Shown: piece after piece, positions 63,483 through 64,000 of the stretch
Layout of the letters: every line of letters starts with the position of its first letter
Position numbering within the stretch: the stretch's first letter is position 1
NCBI GenBank assembly: GCA_902801255.1
Contig: CADCHO010000007.1
Span: 1 to 64,000, forward strand
Length of the DNA: 64,000 nt
Source of the DNA: an uncultured Eubacteriales bacterium
GTDB taxonomy: Bacteria > Bacillota > Clostridia > Peptostreptococcales > Anaerovoracaceae
Reading direction: 5' to 3'
The notes under the pieces: model-generated
Told to the model about the DNA's origin: nothing
Database searches by the model: none
The model's input: only the letters and a program-made list of their open reading frames with translations
Translations under genes and position numbers: made by a program

Positions 63483-64000
63483 ATGGCAAAAAAGGCTAAA
63501 CAGCTGAGCCACGACGAGAAGATCTTTAAACTCACGAAGATCATTACTGACCGTAAAGAGATCCTGCTCGGACTTGAGAAACCGTCAAAGGATTCTCCTG
63601 AATACTGGGGATTCGACTGCGGCTATCAGTATATCGTCAGGAGATACGGCAAGGAGATCGCTGAGGAGTGCCTTGACACTGCTCTTGTGATGGGCAAGCG
63701 TAAACCTAGAACGTTTGCGAAAATGAAGGAACTTACCGGCTATGATGATGATCATCTGAAGAAAGTTCTTGAAGCTCTCGGTCAATTCGGTCTTGTCGAA
63801 TGGAACAATGAAAACGAGGATGGTAAAAATCCTCAGCATGAGAGACGCTATGTCCTTGATCAGTTCGTACCGGGTTCTGCGGAAATCATGGTAATGAGAG
63901 ATCAGATCATGTGTGAGACTCCTGAGATCGCCGACTTCTTCGAGCGTATGACTTATCTGCCGCTCGCAGGCATCACTCAGATGGTAGCTCCTGGCGGATC
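63483..64000 (+). CDS. Unidentified protein, N-terminal part (cut by the window end)
   Basis: An open frame from ATG 63483 (GAGAGGGAAAAGT upstream) to the end of the window, at least 172 residues. The region KHL-like FAKMKELTGYDDDHLKKVLEALGQFGLVEWN (FAKMKELTGYDDDHLKKVLE) looks like a winged-helix unit. It continues with RRYVLDQFVPGSAEIMVMRD and MTYLPLAGITQMVAPGG. The latter resembles N-terminal regions of clostridial 4Fe-4S/FAD oxidoreductases, but no cofactor motif is reached, so the function is only suspected. It follows the TetR gene. Confidence 0.75.
   Translation, partial: MAKKAKQLSHDEKIFKLTKIITDRKEILLGLEKPSKDSPEYWGFDCGYQYIVRRYGKEIAEECLDTALVMGKRKPRTFAKMKELTGYDDDHLKKVLEALGQFGLVEWNNENEDGKNPQHERRYVLDQFVPGSAEIMVMRDQIMCETPEIADFFERMTYLPLAGITQMVAPGG

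Overview
The window reads as chromosomal DNA of an anaerobic, low-to-mid GC Bacillota (class Clostridia). The evidence is a glycyl radical enzyme with its oxygen-sensitive activase, an EFR1-type flavodoxin/ferredoxin protein, HydE, a 2-hydroxyacyl-CoA dehydratase pair, YedE/YedF selenium genes, a probable UGA-encoded selenoprotein, strong AGGAGG ribosome binding sites and B. subtilis-type families (CsoR, YerC, YhaM, RsuA, ComF, ThiT, RecD2). A gut or rumen relative of Anaerovoracaceae/Lachnospiraceae is likely, but the genus cannot be named from sequence alone. I saw no rRNA, tRNA, CRISPR array, insertion sequence or phage gene.

Region 1 (1-17.4 kb) is one rightward run for branched-chain amino acids: the end of a first acetolactate synthase large subunit plus its small ACT subunit, a second complete large/small pair, ilvC, ilvD, leuA, leuC, leuD, leuB, a DUF815 ATPase, ilvA and ilvE. 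The run continues, with only 29 bases between, into an unassigned glycyl radical enzyme and its activase and ends at a terminator near 17.44 kb. An EFR1-type electron carrier follows.

Region 2 (18.3-30 kb) holds tagD (minus), mscS, a PAP2 phosphatase, and a selenium module (yedE, a TusA-only yedF, DUF3343) behind an attenuator-like leader. Next come a large M16C protease (minus) and an operon of a HerA-like ATPase, a prolyl-tRNA editing protein and a short gene interrupted by an in-frame TGA. That gene has a hairpin fitting the bacterial SECIS rules and is read here as a selenoprotein with U-C and C-C motifs. A Na+:alanine/glycine symporter follows.

Region 3 (29.7-45 kb) is housekeeping and membrane functions: an Spx/ArsC protein, a YgjP-like metalloprotease, a Kef/CPA2 antiporter, DUF445, an ABC ATPase with a coiled-coil FtsX permease, cyclophilin with a voltage-sensor-type K+ channel, NUDIX, MltG, a PTS IIC-like membrane protein, a BaiN-like flavoprotein and a threonine-aldolase-like enzyme.

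Region 4 (45-55 kb) holds a csoR-copA copper operon with two CsoR boxes, a two-subunit 2-hydroxyacyl-CoA dehydratase operon ending in a 56-residue membrane protein, a candidate small RNA, hydE, and cysK behind a long leader with mutually exclusive hairpins and a palindromic promoter.

Region 5 (54-64 kb) contains a TIGR01906 membrane protein, yerC, nadE, yhaM, recD2, comF, rsuA, a TPP riboswitch with thiT, a PfkB kinase, a TetR regulator and the start of an unidentified gene cut by the window end.
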